Source: Bermanella sp034110565
GTDB lineage: Bacteria; Pseudomonadota; Gammaproteobacteria; Pseudomonadales; Oceanobacteraceae
Reading direction: 5' to 3'
Length of the DNA stretch: 64,000 nucleotides
Assembly (NCBI GenBank): GCA_034110565.1
Contig: JAWUYY010000008.1
Coordinates: 62,001-126,000, forward strand
Shown: one piece after another, positions 1-8,680 of the stretch
How the letters are laid out: each line of letters opens with the position of its first letter
Numbering within the stretch: the first letter of the stretch is position 1
Made by a program: the position numbers and the translations under genes
The notes under the pieces: generated by a model
Seen by the model: only the letters and a program-made list of their open reading frames with translations
Databases searched by the model: none
What the model was told of the DNA's origin: nothing

Positions 1-69
1 CCCCATTTCATCACGAACCGTTTTTAACGCTTTTTGCATACTGCTGGCAGTAAAACGACGTACCTTCAT
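1..69 (-). CDS. flhF: FlhF, N-terminal fragment (runs off left edge)
   Basis: The reverse complement from the ATG at 69 reads MKVRRFTASSMQKALKTVRD and then EMG before the window edge. This is the characteristic start of FlhF, the SRP-type GTPase that sets flagellar number and polar placement. Its position right after flhA is the usual gammaproteobacterial order (flhA-flhF-fleN/flhG-fliA). Only 23 codons are present, so the GTPase domain cannot be checked. The 90-base gap to flhA holds no obvious terminator, so co-transcription with flhA is likely. Confidence 0.85.
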   Translation of the reverse strand, partial: MKVRRFTASSMQKALKTVRDEMG

Positions 70-159
70 AATAGTATTCTCAATTAACTAAGCCTGGCTT
101 AGGTGTTAATCCTTTAATCACAGTTTTTATTTTTTCATTATCTAATGCAATCATGTTTG

Positions 160-2370
160 CTAAGCCCCTATGGTGGCAGCAATGGTAATTTGTTTATTGT
201 CCGGTACTTCCTGATACGACACCACGTGTAGGGTATCCGTCACTGTACGTGAAAAGTTTGCCAACACTGGACGTAACATGCCACTGACCAATAACACAGC
301 AGGGTTGCCTGCCATTTCTTGATTACGAGCCGCTTCTAGTAATGAGTTTTGCAGTTTCTCTGCCATGCTCGGTTCTAAAATCATGTTATCCGCGCCACCA
401 TTCTGCTGTTTACTTTGCTGAACTGTTTTGAGCAATAACTGTTCCAACGATGGCTCTAAGGTAATGACAGATAGATCATCTGCATTTCCATAGATACTTT
501 GGATGATTAAACGTTTAAGCACCTTACGTACTTGCACGGTTAAAGCGGCGGTATCTTGACCCTCAATTTTGGTATTCGCTAAGGCTTCAGCAATGGAGCG
601 CATATCGCGCACCGGGACACCTTCTGTTAATAAGTTTTGTAAAATGGATAATAATTGACTGAGGTTGAGCGTATTGGGGACTAACTCTTCGGCGAGTTTT
701 GGCGATATTTTTGCGAGACGATCCAGCATTTGCTGAACCTCTTCATGACCAATTAATTCATGGGCGTGTTTTTGTAACAACTGATTTAAGTGAGTGGCCA
801 CCACTGTGCTGGAATCCACCACGGTATACCCTAGGGTCTGTGCTTGGTCTTTTTTGTATTCGTCAATCCATACGGCTTCCAAACCAAATGCTGGGTCTTT
901 AGTGACGGTACCGTCTAACGTACCAAACACCTGACCTGGATTAATAGCCATATCTTTATCCGGCTCTATAGTCGCTTCTGCAACGGCCACGCCCATTAAT
1001 AAAATTCGATACGCATTCGGCATAAGGTCGAGGTTATCGCGAATATGCACACTAGGAATCAGAAAACCCAAATCTTGAGACAGCTTACGGCGAATTCCTT
1101 TAATACGACTGAGTAACTGTCCGCCTTGATTTTTATCCACCAGAGGAATTAACCGATAACCCACTTCAAGGCCGATAATATCCACTGCTTCAACGTCATC
1201 CCAATCTACTTCCTTGCTGTCGTTACTCCCAAGCGCTTTCATCGGTTGCGAGCCAACACCGGGATGCGATGGAGAAGCACCGCTACTGCCGCCAGCCGAT
1301 TTTTGTGCAGCCTGACGTGCGCTGCCACCTATCCCTTCATCGACTACATCGACTCTTTGGTCTCGTCTATAGATGTAGTAAGTGATCACGGCAGATATAG
1401 TACCTAACCCCAGAAACGCTAAATGAGGCATACCAGGAATCAAACCCATTAAAATCAAAATACCTGAAGCAACGGCTAATGCTCTAGACGAGCCAAACAT
1501 TTGGTCAAAAACCTGCCCGCCCATATCTCGGTCATCATTGTTTCGCGTAACGATAATGGCGGTTGCTGTAGAAAGTAAAAGTGACGGTATTTGCGCCACT
1601 AAACCATCACCTATAGTTAATAGGGCATACACTTCAGTGGCACGAGCAAAGTCGAGATCATGCTGGGCCATACCGATAGCCAGACCACCAATGATATTAA
1701 TTAACAAAATGAGCATGCCTGCCACAGCATCCCCTTTTACAAACTTACTGGCACCATCCATTGAACCGTAAAACTCAGCTTCACTAGCCACATCTTTACG
1801 ACGTATTTTTGCAGCATCCGCATCAATTAATCCCGCGTTTAAATCCGCATCGATGGCCATTTGTTTACCAGGCATCGCATCCAATGTGAAACGAGCACTT
1901 ACTTCAGATACTCGTCCTGCACCCTTGGTCACTACCACAAAGTTGATAATCATGAGGATTAAAAACACCACTAGACCCACGGCGTAATTACCACCCACTA
2001 ATACTTCACCAAAGGACTCAATTACCTTACCAGCCGCCGCGCCCCCTTCATGACCTTCTAGCAATACCACCCGGGTCGATGCCACGTTTAACGCCAGTCG
2101 AAGCAAGGTTGCTATTAATAAAATACTGGGAAAAATAGCAAAATCTAATGGGCGCTTTGCATAAATACTGACCATCAATACCACAATGGATAATGCAATA
2201 TTGAAGGTGAAAAACACATCGAGTAGGAACGTCGGCACTGGCAACGTCATCATGCCCAACAGCACCATGAGCATTACGGGAACACCTAAGTTCCCAGCCA
2301 GTAACAAGCGAGTTTGTTGCAACACGTGTTGAAAATTAATTTGTGGTAAGCTTGCGCGATTAACAGCCAT
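160..2370 (-). CDS. flhA: Flagellar export apparatus protein FlhA
   Basis: FlhA is the nonameric integral-membrane component of the flagellar type III export gate. The 736-residue length is slightly above the usual size. Residues about 25-320 hold several hydrophobic membrane segments. The family signature lies at about residues 153-180 and includes EVSARFTLDAMPGKQMAID. A Gly/Ser/Ala-rich linker around residues 340-380 leads into the cytoplasmic substrate-docking domain. The ATG at 2370 is the start. A sigma-54-type promoter lies about 45 bases upstream. flhF follows. The gene is separated from flhB by a single acetyltransferase gene on the opposite strand. Confidence 0.97.
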   Translation of the reverse strand: MAVNRASLPQINFQHVLQQTRLLLAGNLGVPVMLMVLLGMMTLPVPTFLLDVFFTFNIALSIVVLMVSIYAKRPLDFAIFPSILLIATLLRLALNVASTRVVLLEGHEGGAAAGKVIESFGEVLVGGNYAVGLVVFLILMIINFVVVTKGAGRVSEVSARFTLDAMPGKQMAIDADLNAGLIDADAAKIRRKDVASEAEFYGSMDGASKFVKGDAVAGMLILLINIIGGLAIGMAQHDLDFARATEVYALLTIGDGLVAQIPSLLLSTATAIIVTRNNDDRDMGGQVFDQMFGSSRALAVASGILILMGLIPGMPHLAFLGLGTISAVITYYIYRRDQRVDVVDEGIGGSARQAAQKSAGGSSGASPSHPGVGSQPMKALGSNDSKEVDWDDVEAVDIIGLEVGYRLIPLVDKNQGGQLLSRIKGIRRKLSQDLGFLIPSVHIRDNLDLMPNAYRILLMGVAVAEATIEPDKDMAINPGQVFGTLDGTVTKDPAFGLEAVWIDEYKKDQAQTLGYTVVDSSTVVATHLNQLLQKHAHELIGHEEVQQMLDRLAKISPKLAEELVPNTLNLSQLLSILQNLLTEGVPVRDMRSIAEALANTKIEGQDTAALTVQVRKVLKRLIIQSIYGNADDLSVITLEPSLEQLLLKTVQQSKQQNGGADNMILEPSMAEKLQNSLLEAARNQEMAGNPAVLLVSGMLRPVLANFSRTVTDTLHVVSYQEVPDNKQITIAATIGA

Positions 2371-2413
2371 TTACATCCCAACTACATTTGAAATTTTGAC
2401 GCTATCGGTGTTA

Positions 2414-2431
2414 GTGCAAGAATATGGCCAG
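2414..2431 (-). promoter_or_regulatory. Sigma-54 promoter of flhA
   Basis: On the minus strand the sequence TGGCCATATTCTTGCAC has the invariant GG (2428-2429) and GC (2416-2417) separated by exactly 10 bases, and it matches the TGGCAC-N5-TTGCW consensus well. A transcript would start near 2404, giving a short leader to the flhA ATG at 2370. FleQ with RpoN would be the expected activator. Confidence 0.8.
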
Positions 2432-2511
2432 AAAAATCATCATATTGAATTGGCTTAACATACTTTACCTGCCCAGCTCAGCTAGCCATAACAAAAGAGA
2501 ATAAGTCAGTC

Positions 2512-2958
2512 ATGAGTGACGCCATCGAATATGCCAACATTACCGTGCCTTCAACCGTTTATGAAGCCGAGCTCGCATTGCGAGAAACACTACTGCGACG
2601 CCCTTTAGGTTTAACCTTAAGTAAGTCTGACACTGAAAATGAAGATCAACAAATTCATATCGGTGCGTTTCATCATGGGGAATTAGTTGGGTGTGTTCTG
2701 GTTGCACCGCTTGAAAATAAAACAGCTACTTTTCGAATTCGACAAATGGCGGTACAAGAAAATCATCAAGGAAAAGGCATTGGTCGCGAGTTAATATTAC
2801 ACGCAGAGCACGCCATTAAGCTCAACCAAGGTCGCCATATTGTGTTAGATGCACGAGTGAGCGCTCAAGGGTTTTACCAGTCGTTACAATATCAAGGGGT
2901 TTCTGACGTTTTTGTCAATAAAACCATTCCCCATATTATTATGGAAAAACATTTCTAA
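2512..2958 (+). CDS. GNAT-family N-acetyltransferase
   Basis: This 148-residue protein has the GNAT fold motif A in RQMAVQENHQGKGIGREL (about residues 81-98), where the acetyl-CoA pyrophosphate loop is QGKGIG. The C-terminal part contains the usual aromatic-rich strand (FYQSLQYQG). The substrate is unknown. It is the only plus-strand gene inside the flagellar locus. It lies between flhA (divergent) and flhB (convergent), with stop codons only a few bases apart, so it splits an otherwise co-oriented flhB-flhA pair. It was probably inserted and may have no flagellar role. Confidence 0.85.
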   Translation: MSDAIEYANITVPSTVYEAELALRETLLRRPLGLTLSKSDTENEDQQIHIGAFHHGELVGCVLVAPLENKTATFRIRQMAVQENHQGKGIGRELILHAEHAIKLNQGRHIVLDARVSAQGFYQSLQYQGVSDVFVNKTIPHIIMEKHF

Positions 2959-2962
2959 TAAC

Positions 2963-4090
2963 CTAAGCACGTAAATTAGGCGGTACAGGAAATATTGGCT
3001 GCTTGGGTTTGGCACCCATACCTTTGAAGTGTTGATTTAATTGATAAACATAAGCCAGCACTTGCGCAATGGCAACATATAAACCTTCAGGTATTTCCTT
3101 CCCTATTTGTGTATATGCATAAACCGAACGCGCTAATGTGGGCGCTTCAATAATAGGTACATTATGCGCCTTAGCAATTTCACGAATTTTAAGCGCCACT
3201 TCGTCCGTCCCTTTTGCTAATAACACAGGTGCCTCCATACCTTCACTATGATATTTTAATGCAACTGCATAGTGGGTTGGGTTAGTAATAATTACATCTG
3301 CGTCAGGCACATCTTGCATCATCCGGCGCTGACTCATCTCATATTGTAAGCGTCGAATACGTTGCTTAACCTCTGGTTTACCTTCTGTTTCTTTATGTTC
3401 ATCTTTTATTTCTTGTAAGCTCATCTTCATTTTTTTGGTAAAATCATAAATCTGAAACGGCACATCAATTATACTGACCAGTAACGTACTAATAGCTAAC
3501 GTAAGCGCCCCTAACATGACTAGATCTACGGCATGCATAATAGCTTGTCGATCCGATTCTTGATTTAAATATAAGATAGAGTTTTCAAGTGAAAAGAATA
3601 ATAAAATAGTACAAAAGGCAATTACTAATACTTTAGCCCAACTCTTTAACAGCTCAACTAAACTCTTCATTCCAAACATTCGTTTCAAACCCGCCAATGG
3701 GCTAATACGACTCAACTTAGGCATTAATGACTTACCACTAAACATCCAGCCACCTAATGCAAGGGGACCTAAAATGGCAGCAATCAATAAGGTAATCATG
3801 ACAGGTAAAATGACAATAATGGCCTCAAGGGCGGAGGCGCCTAAATGAATCACCATTTGATTCTCATCAAAAAGATCGCTGCGATCCAGAGTAAAGTTAA
3901 AAGAAAATATATTTTCAGCACCACTGAATATATACCCTCCGGACAACCAAAGTGATAAGGCACCTACAATTAAGACAAGGCTTGTACTGAGTTCTTTTGA
4001 TCGGGGAATTTGGCCGTCATCACGCGCTTTTTGTAAGCGCTTGGCCGTGGGTTCTTCCGTTTTTTCTTGACTACTATCGCCTTCAGCCAC
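2963..4090 (-). CDS. flhB: Flagellar export switch protein FlhB
   Basis: FlhB is a membrane component of the flagellar export gate. Its cytoplasmic domain self-cleaves to switch export from rod/hook to filament substrates. The 375 residues include four hydrophobic segments (about 37-55, 90-110, 150-165 and 190-210) and the autocleavage motif NPTH at residues 270-273. The basic N-terminus with EEPTAKRLQKARDDGQIPRS is typical. It is the last gene of the fliLMNOPQR-flhB run. It lies 26 bases downstream of fliR and should be read from the fliL promoter. Confidence 0.97.
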   Translation of the reverse strand: MAEGDSSQEKTEEPTAKRLQKARDDGQIPRSKELSTSLVLIVGALSLWLSGGYIFSGAENIFSFNFTLDRSDLFDENQMVIHLGASALEAIIVILPVMITLLIAAILGPLALGGWMFSGKSLMPKLSRISPLAGLKRMFGMKSLVELLKSWAKVLVIAFCTILLFFSLENSILYLNQESDRQAIMHAVDLVMLGALTLAISTLLVSIIDVPFQIYDFTKKMKMSLQEIKDEHKETEGKPEVKQRIRRLQYEMSQRRMMQDVPDADVIITNPTHYAVALKYHSEGMEAPVLLAKGTDEVALKIREIAKAHNVPIIEAPTLARSVYAYTQIGKEIPEGLYVAIAQVLAYVYQLNQHFKGMGAKPKQPIFPVPPNLRA

Positions 4091-4116
4091 AATAAAGTCC
4101 TATAAACCCAGCGTCA

Positions 4117-4911
4117 TCACGCTTTATAATTACGCATGAAGTGAAATGTTTCTGACAGTAAACCAGAAAATTTATCACCATAGCCTGAAAAGGTAATCCA
4201 TAAAACAATTAGACCTAACATCATGGTCACAGGAAAACCCACCGCAAAAATATTCAACTGTGGCGCCAGTCGTGCCATGACACCAAACGCAATATTCACA
4301 ACTAGCATGGCTGACACAGCAGGTAATGCTAAAACAATCGCCGCACTAAACATCCATTGAGCTAATTTAGCAATCTCCATTAGTGTATTACCCGAGAGCA
4401 TACCCTCTCCTACGGGGATACTAAAAAAGCTATCGGCCATCACCTCGATAGCAACCAGATGGCCATTAAGTGTAATAAATAATAAATTTACGAAAATCAA
4501 AAACCATTGTGCAACTACAGCTACGTTTACGCCATTAGAAGGATCAACCATCATGGCCATACCTAAACCTGTCTGCATAGCCACTAATTGCCCTGACATA
4601 ATAAAAATATTCATTAAAATTTCTAATGCAAAACCCAAAGCAATACCAATAAATAATTGCTGACCAATAATAATCATGGTTTGTACATTTAAGGATTCGA
4701 TAACAGGCATGGGCGGTAAGATAGGTGTGATAACCACCGTTGTTGCAATGGCTAAATAAAGACGAATACGCTGTGTAACCAAACGGGTCCCAAATAATGG
4801 CATCACCATAAAAAAACCAGCTATACGAGCAAAAGGCCACATATAACGGCTAACCCAACTGGATATTTCAGCGTTATCTAGATTTAAAATAAAGCCAAGG
4901 CCTGGTTCCAT
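4117..4911 (-). CDS. fliR: Flagellar export protein FliR
   Basis: FliR is an integral membrane protein of the export-gate core, which assembles as FliP5-FliQ4-FliR1. The 264 residues are dominated by hydrophobic segments, as expected for the family. Its position between fliQ (4-base gap) and flhB matches the conserved order. No anomalies were seen. Confidence 0.96.
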   Translation of the reverse strand: MEPGLGFILNLDNAEISSWVSRYMWPFARIAGFFMVMPLFGTRLVTQRIRLYLAIATTVVITPILPPMPVIESLNVQTMIIIGQQLFIGIALGFALEILMNIFIMSGQLVAMQTGLGMAMMVDPSNGVNVAVVAQWFLIFVNLLFITLNGHLVAIEVMADSFFSIPVGEGMLSGNTLMEIAKLAQWMFSAAIVLALPAVSAMLVVNIAFGVMARLAPQLNIFAVGFPVTMMLGLIVLWITFSGYGDKFSGLLSETFHFMRNYKA

Positions 4912-4915
4912 ATCA

Positions 4916-5185
4916 TCAACTAATTAAGTAAGGGATATTCATATACAGTGTCTGTGCATAGGTAACCAGTTTATTAATAATCCAAGGACCAAAGAATAAA
5001 ACACACAGAAGTGTAATCACTAAACGAGGTAAAAAGCTTAAGGTTTGTTCATTGATTTGCGTGGCGGCCTGAAAGGTGGCAACAATCAAACCCACTATCA
5101 AACCGGGCACTAAGATAACCGCTACAATCGTAATAACAACAAATAACCCTTCTCGAAGAAAATCGCCTAAATGTTCAGGACCCAT
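4916..5185 (-). CDS. fliQ: Flagellar export protein FliQ
   Basis: This 89-residue protein has two hydrophobic helices separated by a short polar stretch (QAATQINEQTLSFLPR), the canonical FliQ pattern. It is part of the FliPQR export-gate core in the basal-body membrane. It sits directly between fliP and fliR in one operon. Confidence 0.96.
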   Translation of the reverse strand: MGPEHLGDFLREGLFVVITIVAVILVPGLIVGLIVATFQAATQINEQTLSFLPRLVITLLCVLFFGPWIINKLVTYAQTLYMNIPYLIS

Positions 5186-5202
5186 TACTTTCTCCTAATA
5201 TT

Positions 5203-5958
5203 TTAAAAGCCATAACTAGCCGCCAAGGTACCAATCACCATGGCCCAACCATCCACGAGCACAAACAGCATTATTTTAAAAGGCAATGAAATAATAATTG
5301 GGGATAACATCATCATACCCATAGCCATCAAGACACTGGCAACTACTAAATCAATAATCAAAAATGGAATAAATAACATAAACCCCATTTGAAATGCGGT
5401 TTTTAACTCACTGGTCACAAATGCAGGAATTAAAATATGAAAAGGGGTTTCATCTGCGCTGGCTATATTTTTTTCACCTGACAGACGTACAAATAAGGTT
5501 AAATCATCTTCACGAATTTGCGCCAACATAAATTCACGCAAAGGAATACTGGCTTTTTCTAACGCCTCTAACGGCATAATTTGTTCATTAATATAAGGCT
5601 GAATCGCTGTTTCATTCATGACCTTAAATACCGGCATCATGATGAACATAGATAAAAACATAGCCAAGCCCAGCAGTATTTGGTTCGACGGCGTTTGCTG
5701 TAACCCGAGTGCCTGTCTTAATATGGCAAACACCACAATAATACGAGTAAACGACGTCATCATAATAATTAACGTTGGTAAAATAGTCAGCATCGACATG
5801 ATGGCTAAAATTTGAATCGTTACTGAGTAACGACCACTGCCATCAGGCTGTGTCACCATGGTGACCGCTGGAATACCAAAGTTATTTTCTGCAACACAAA
5901 GAGAGCTGACAAAGAATAGTGAAAGTAAAGTTAACCCATGTTTAAGCATTATCTTCAT
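5203..5958 (-). CDS. fliP: Flagellar export protein FliP
   Basis: FliP is the pentameric part of the flagellar export gate. It carries a cleavable signal peptide (MKIMLKHGLTLLSLFFVSSL, then CVA). It then has the family-typical stretch LTILPTLIIMMTSFTRIIVV and C-terminal membrane helices. I prefer the ATG at 5958 over the upstream in-frame ATG at 5973, because AAGG lies 6 bases before it. It then overlaps the 3' end of fliO by 17 bases, which suggests translational coupling. Mature size is about 230 residues, normal for FliP. Confidence 0.95.
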   Translation of the reverse strand: MKIMLKHGLTLLSLFFVSSLCVAENNFGIPAVTMVTQPDGSGRYSVTIQILAIMSMLTILPTLIIMMTSFTRIIVVFAILRQALGLQQTPSNQILLGLAMFLSMFIMMPVFKVMNETAIQPYINEQIMPLEALEKASIPLREFMLAQIREDDLTLFVRLSGEKNIASADETPFHILIPAFVTSELKTAFQMGFMLFIPFLIIDLVVASVLMAMGMMMLSPIIISLPFKIMLFVLVDGWAMVIGTLAASYGF

Positions 5959-6385
5959 GGCCAGCCTTTTCATTTTCGCACGTTTGATTTTTTTTCTGCT
6001 GAGAGAGAATGTCTTTTAATTTTTGCGAAAAGGAACCGACAGACTGGCTTTTTTCTTCAATAATAGGTTCATCAAATGTGGCTAGTGTATTAATATTACT
6101 CGCGGTCATTCCCAGTAAGATCTGTTTACCGCCAATTTCTACTAAAATGATTTTTTCTTTCACTCCCATAGGTAATACACCTAGGGTTTTCATTGGGATA
6201 TTCGAGATACCATGTACGCCTTGCTTGCGTTTAATAAACCATGCAATAGCATAAATAAGCGCAACAACCACGGCTAAAGCTAGACTAACTTGGATAAGTT
6301 GATCCTGACTATTAGGAATACCTGGGCTTGCTAAAACTGGCGCGGCTTGTACCGCCGCCAAGGCTTGCGCGGAGACTAAAATCAT
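5942..6385 (-). CDS. fliO: Flagellar biosynthesis protein FliO
   Basis: This 147-residue protein has one transmembrane segment (about residues 30-50, VSLALAVVVALIYAIAWFIK). It is followed by the small cytoplasmic FliO domain with LGVLPMGVKEKIILVEIGGK. FliO is an accessory factor for FliP assembly. It is poorly conserved, but the position between fliN and fliP and the topology are diagnostic. The N-terminal hydrophobic stretch resembles a signal peptide. Confidence 0.93.
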   Translation of the reverse strand: MILVSAQALAAVQAAPVLASPGIPNSQDQLIQVSLALAVVVALIYAIAWFIKRKQGVHGISNIPMKTLGVLPMGVKEKIILVEIGGKQILLGMTASNINTLATFDEPIIEEKSQSVGSFSQKLKDILSQQKKNQTCENEKAGHEDNA

Positions 6386-6418
6386 AGCGCTACTCTTTTT
6401 ATTATTTTTAGCTTACGT

Positions 6419-6934
6419 TTAACGTAAGCGCTGAATACGTTCGCTTTGACTAATAACGTCAGTTAAACGAATACCAAATTTATCATTTACCATTACCACT
6501 TCCCCATGAGCGATTAAGGTACCGTTTACTAATACATCTAATGGCTCCCCAGCTAAGCGATCTAACTCGATAACCGACCCCTGATTGAGCTGTAAAAGAT
6601 TCCGAATGGGAATCTGTGTATTACCCACTTCCATGGAAATAACAACTGGGATATCCAGAATGACATCTAATTCTGGCGTTGTGGTGTCGAAGTTCTTTTT
6701 ATCAGCTTCATCACTATCAAACTCTTCCATCGGGGCGGGCTGAACACCGTCATCATCGTCGGTTTCGCCTGCTTCTTCCATGGCCGCAGCCCACTCATCA
6801 GCCAAGCCCTCTTCTTCACCAGCGGCGTCTTCTACGCCACCGGCTACTTCATTAGCTAATGAATCTGCGTCTGGAGACCCTTCTTCACCACCTTCGATTG
6901 GCTCATCTGTTGTGTTGTCTTCGTCATCACTCAT
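6419..6934 (-). CDS. fliN: Flagellar motor switch protein FliN
   Basis: FliN is a C-ring component that interacts with FliM and FliH. Residues about 90-171 form the conserved SpoA-type domain (for example LDVILDIPVVISMEVG and DKFGIRLTDVIS). The first 80 or so residues are an unusually acidic, low-complexity extension rich in Asp/Glu/Gly/Ala, so the 171-residue protein is longer than E. coli FliN (137 residues). The start overlaps the fliM stop by 4 bases (ATGA), indicating translational coupling. Confidence 0.96.
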   Translation of the reverse strand: MSDDEDNTTDEPIEGGEEGSPDADSLANEVAGGVEDAAGEEEGLADEWAAAMEEAGETDDDDGVQPAPMEEFDSDEADKKNFDTTTPELDVILDIPVVISMEVGNTQIPIRNLLQLNQGSVIELDRLAGEPLDVLVNGTLIAHGEVVMVNDKFGIRLTDVISQSERIQRLR

Positions 6935-7926
6935 AATTGCAGTCCATCTTTGTGACTATTATTTATTCTTCGTTTTATTGGCTCTTTAATTTTTATCGCC
7001 AACGCTTCATTTGAAACACCCAATTGACCACGAAATATAGGTGTTCCATTTGCCTGCAAAATAAAATCTTCCGGCATATCAATAGGAATAACGTCCCCTG
7101 TTTTAAAAGCCGCTACTTCACGTAATGAAATCTCTCGCTGTACAATGGTTCCGTGTACCGGAACTTTGGCGTTCTGAATATCTTCTTGCAAAGAATGCAC
7201 CCATCTTTCATCTACTTCATCCACATCGGACTGTACGCCGGCATCCAACACTTCGCGAATGGGTTCGATCATAGAATATGGCAGTGCTACATGTAGGTCG
7301 CCGCCACCGCCATCCAGTTCTATATGAAAAGAACTGACAACTACGACTTCACTCGGACTTACAATATTAGCCATGGCAGGGTTTACTTCACTGCCATAAT
7401 ATTCAAATTCTAAAGGCAGCACGGCATGCCATGCTTCTTTCATATCCTTGAAGACTTGACTTAAAATTAACTGCACGACTCGTAATTCTGTGGGTGTGAA
7501 TTCACGACCTTCTATTTTTGCGTGACGCCCATCACCACCAAAAAAGTTATCCACTAATTTAAATACTAATTTAGCGTCAAAGATAAATAAGGCTGTCCCT
7601 CTAAGAGGCCGAGCTTTCACCATATTTAAGGAGGTAGGTACATAAAGCGTGTGAATATATTCACCAAACTTCATGATTTGTATGCCACCACTTGCTACGT
7701 CAGCACTGCGACGTAAAAAATTAAACATACTGATGCGGGTATAACGGGCAAATCGCTCGTTAATCATTTCCAGTGTGGGCATACGCCCACGAACGATTCG
7801 ATCCTGACTGGAGAGATCGTAGGATTTGACCCCTTGAGCATCTCCCGGATCTTCCGGTTCTATGTCGCCATCATCAACCCCGTGTAACAGAGCATCAATT
7901 TCGTCTTGACTTAACAGATCTTGCAC
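6931..7926 (-). CDS. fliM: Flagellar motor switch protein FliM
   Basis: FliM is the C-ring protein that binds phosphorylated CheY and sets the rotation direction. The N-terminal CheY-binding peptide LSQDEIDALLHG is present at about residues 4-15. The middle CheC-like domain and C-terminal SpoA domain follow. The 331-residue length is normal. It lies 46 bases downstream of fliL in the same orientation, and fliN overlaps its end. Confidence 0.97.
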   Translation of the reverse strand: MQDLLSQDEIDALLHGVDDGDIEPEDPGDAQGVKSYDLSSQDRIVRGRMPTLEMINERFARYTRISMFNFLRRSADVASGGIQIMKFGEYIHTLYVPTSLNMVKARPLRGTALFIFDAKLVFKLVDNFFGGDGRHAKIEGREFTPTELRVVQLILSQVFKDMKEAWHAVLPLEFEYYGSEVNPAMANIVSPSEVVVVSSFHIELDGGGGDLHVALPYSMIEPIREVLDAGVQSDVDEVDERWVHSLQEDIQNAKVPVHGTIVQREISLREVAAFKTGDVIPIDMPEDFILQANGTPIFRGQLGVSNEALAIKIKEPIKRRINNSHKDGLQL

Positions 7927-7972
7927 GAGTCAACGACCCTCTAAAACCAACTAAAAATAAATATGGCAAACA

Positions 7973-8500
7973 TTACTGCATGACATAATTGGTAAATAAT
8001 ATTTGCTCTAAACCGTCTTGAATGCCGGTTTCTTGTGTCAACAAACGCTGAATTTCTGTTTGTAGTTTTATGCGAATATCCGCTCTGCCTTCTGCTGTAC
8101 GTAAGTACTCATAAGATTGCTGGCTTAATAACGTAATTATGGCACTGCGAATCATGGGGCTGTGCATTTCTAATGCTTCTGCAATACCCGCATTTCGCGT
8201 CATCGCTTCCATATAAATTTGTAAATAACGCTGACGAGTGCCAACTTGATAATTCACAATGAACTCAGGCTTTAATTTAATATAAATAGCGGGGCCTAAA
8301 CTTGAGGCTGAAGCGTCTTCTTCCGCTACCGCTTCCTCTGATACCTCTTCCGCAGGTGCATCGTCACCACCCATCAATATAAGTGCGGCTGCCACACCAA
8401 TGGCAACTACTAATACGACTGCAACAATAATAATGATGAGCTTCTTGTTACTTTTCGGTTCAACTGATGTATCCAGTTGCAGTTCTTTTTCAGTTGCCAT
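7973..8500 (-). CDS. fliL: Flagellar basal body-associated protein FliL
   Basis: FliL stabilises stator-rotor interaction. The 175-residue protein has one N-terminal membrane anchor (about residues 20-43, KLIIIIVAVVLVVAIGVAAA). After it comes an acidic Ala/Glu linker, then the periplasmic FliL domain with the conserved VGTRQRYLQIYMEAMTR and LLSQQSYEYLRTAEGR stretches. It is the first gene of the fliLMNOPQR-flhB transcription unit and has a near-consensus sigma-54 promoter upstream. Confidence 0.95.
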   Translation of the reverse strand: MATEKELQLDTSVEPKSNKKLIIIIVAVVLVVAIGVAAALILMGGDDAPAEEVSEEAVAEEDASASSLGPAIYIKLKPEFIVNYQVGTRQRYLQIYMEAMTRNAGIAEALEMHSPMIRSAIITLLSQQSYEYLRTAEGRADIRIKLQTEIQRLLTQETGIQDGLEQILFTNYVMQ

Positions 8501-8529
8501 ACGTCACCTTTTTGATTCTTTAATCCAAG

Positions 8530-8547
8530 CTGCAAGCCTTATGCCAC
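8530..8547 (-). promoter_or_regulatory. Sigma-54 promoter of the fliL operon
   Basis: The minus strand reads TGGCATAAGGCTTGCAG, with GG (8544-8545) and GC (8532-8533) separated by 10 bases. This is close to the ideal TGGCA-N6-TTGCA. A transcript would start near 8521, about 20 bases before the fliL ATG. It would drive fliLMNOPQR-flhB. Confidence 0.88.
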
Positions 8548-8680
8548 GAACACAGGCTAGCAACTAAGCTTATTCCGCCAATAAATATGCGGAAGCTAAT
8601 CTTAAGTGTAGACAAAAACCGAAAAGAAGAGAGGTGCCATCAGTGCTTGATGGCTTACTGTATAAGGGTTTGAGGGTTAA

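Noticed and set aside
6780..6989. Plus-strand open frame rich in Ser/Ala/Pro
   Set aside because: Antisense of the acidic fliN N-terminus; the low-complexity composition explains the open frame.
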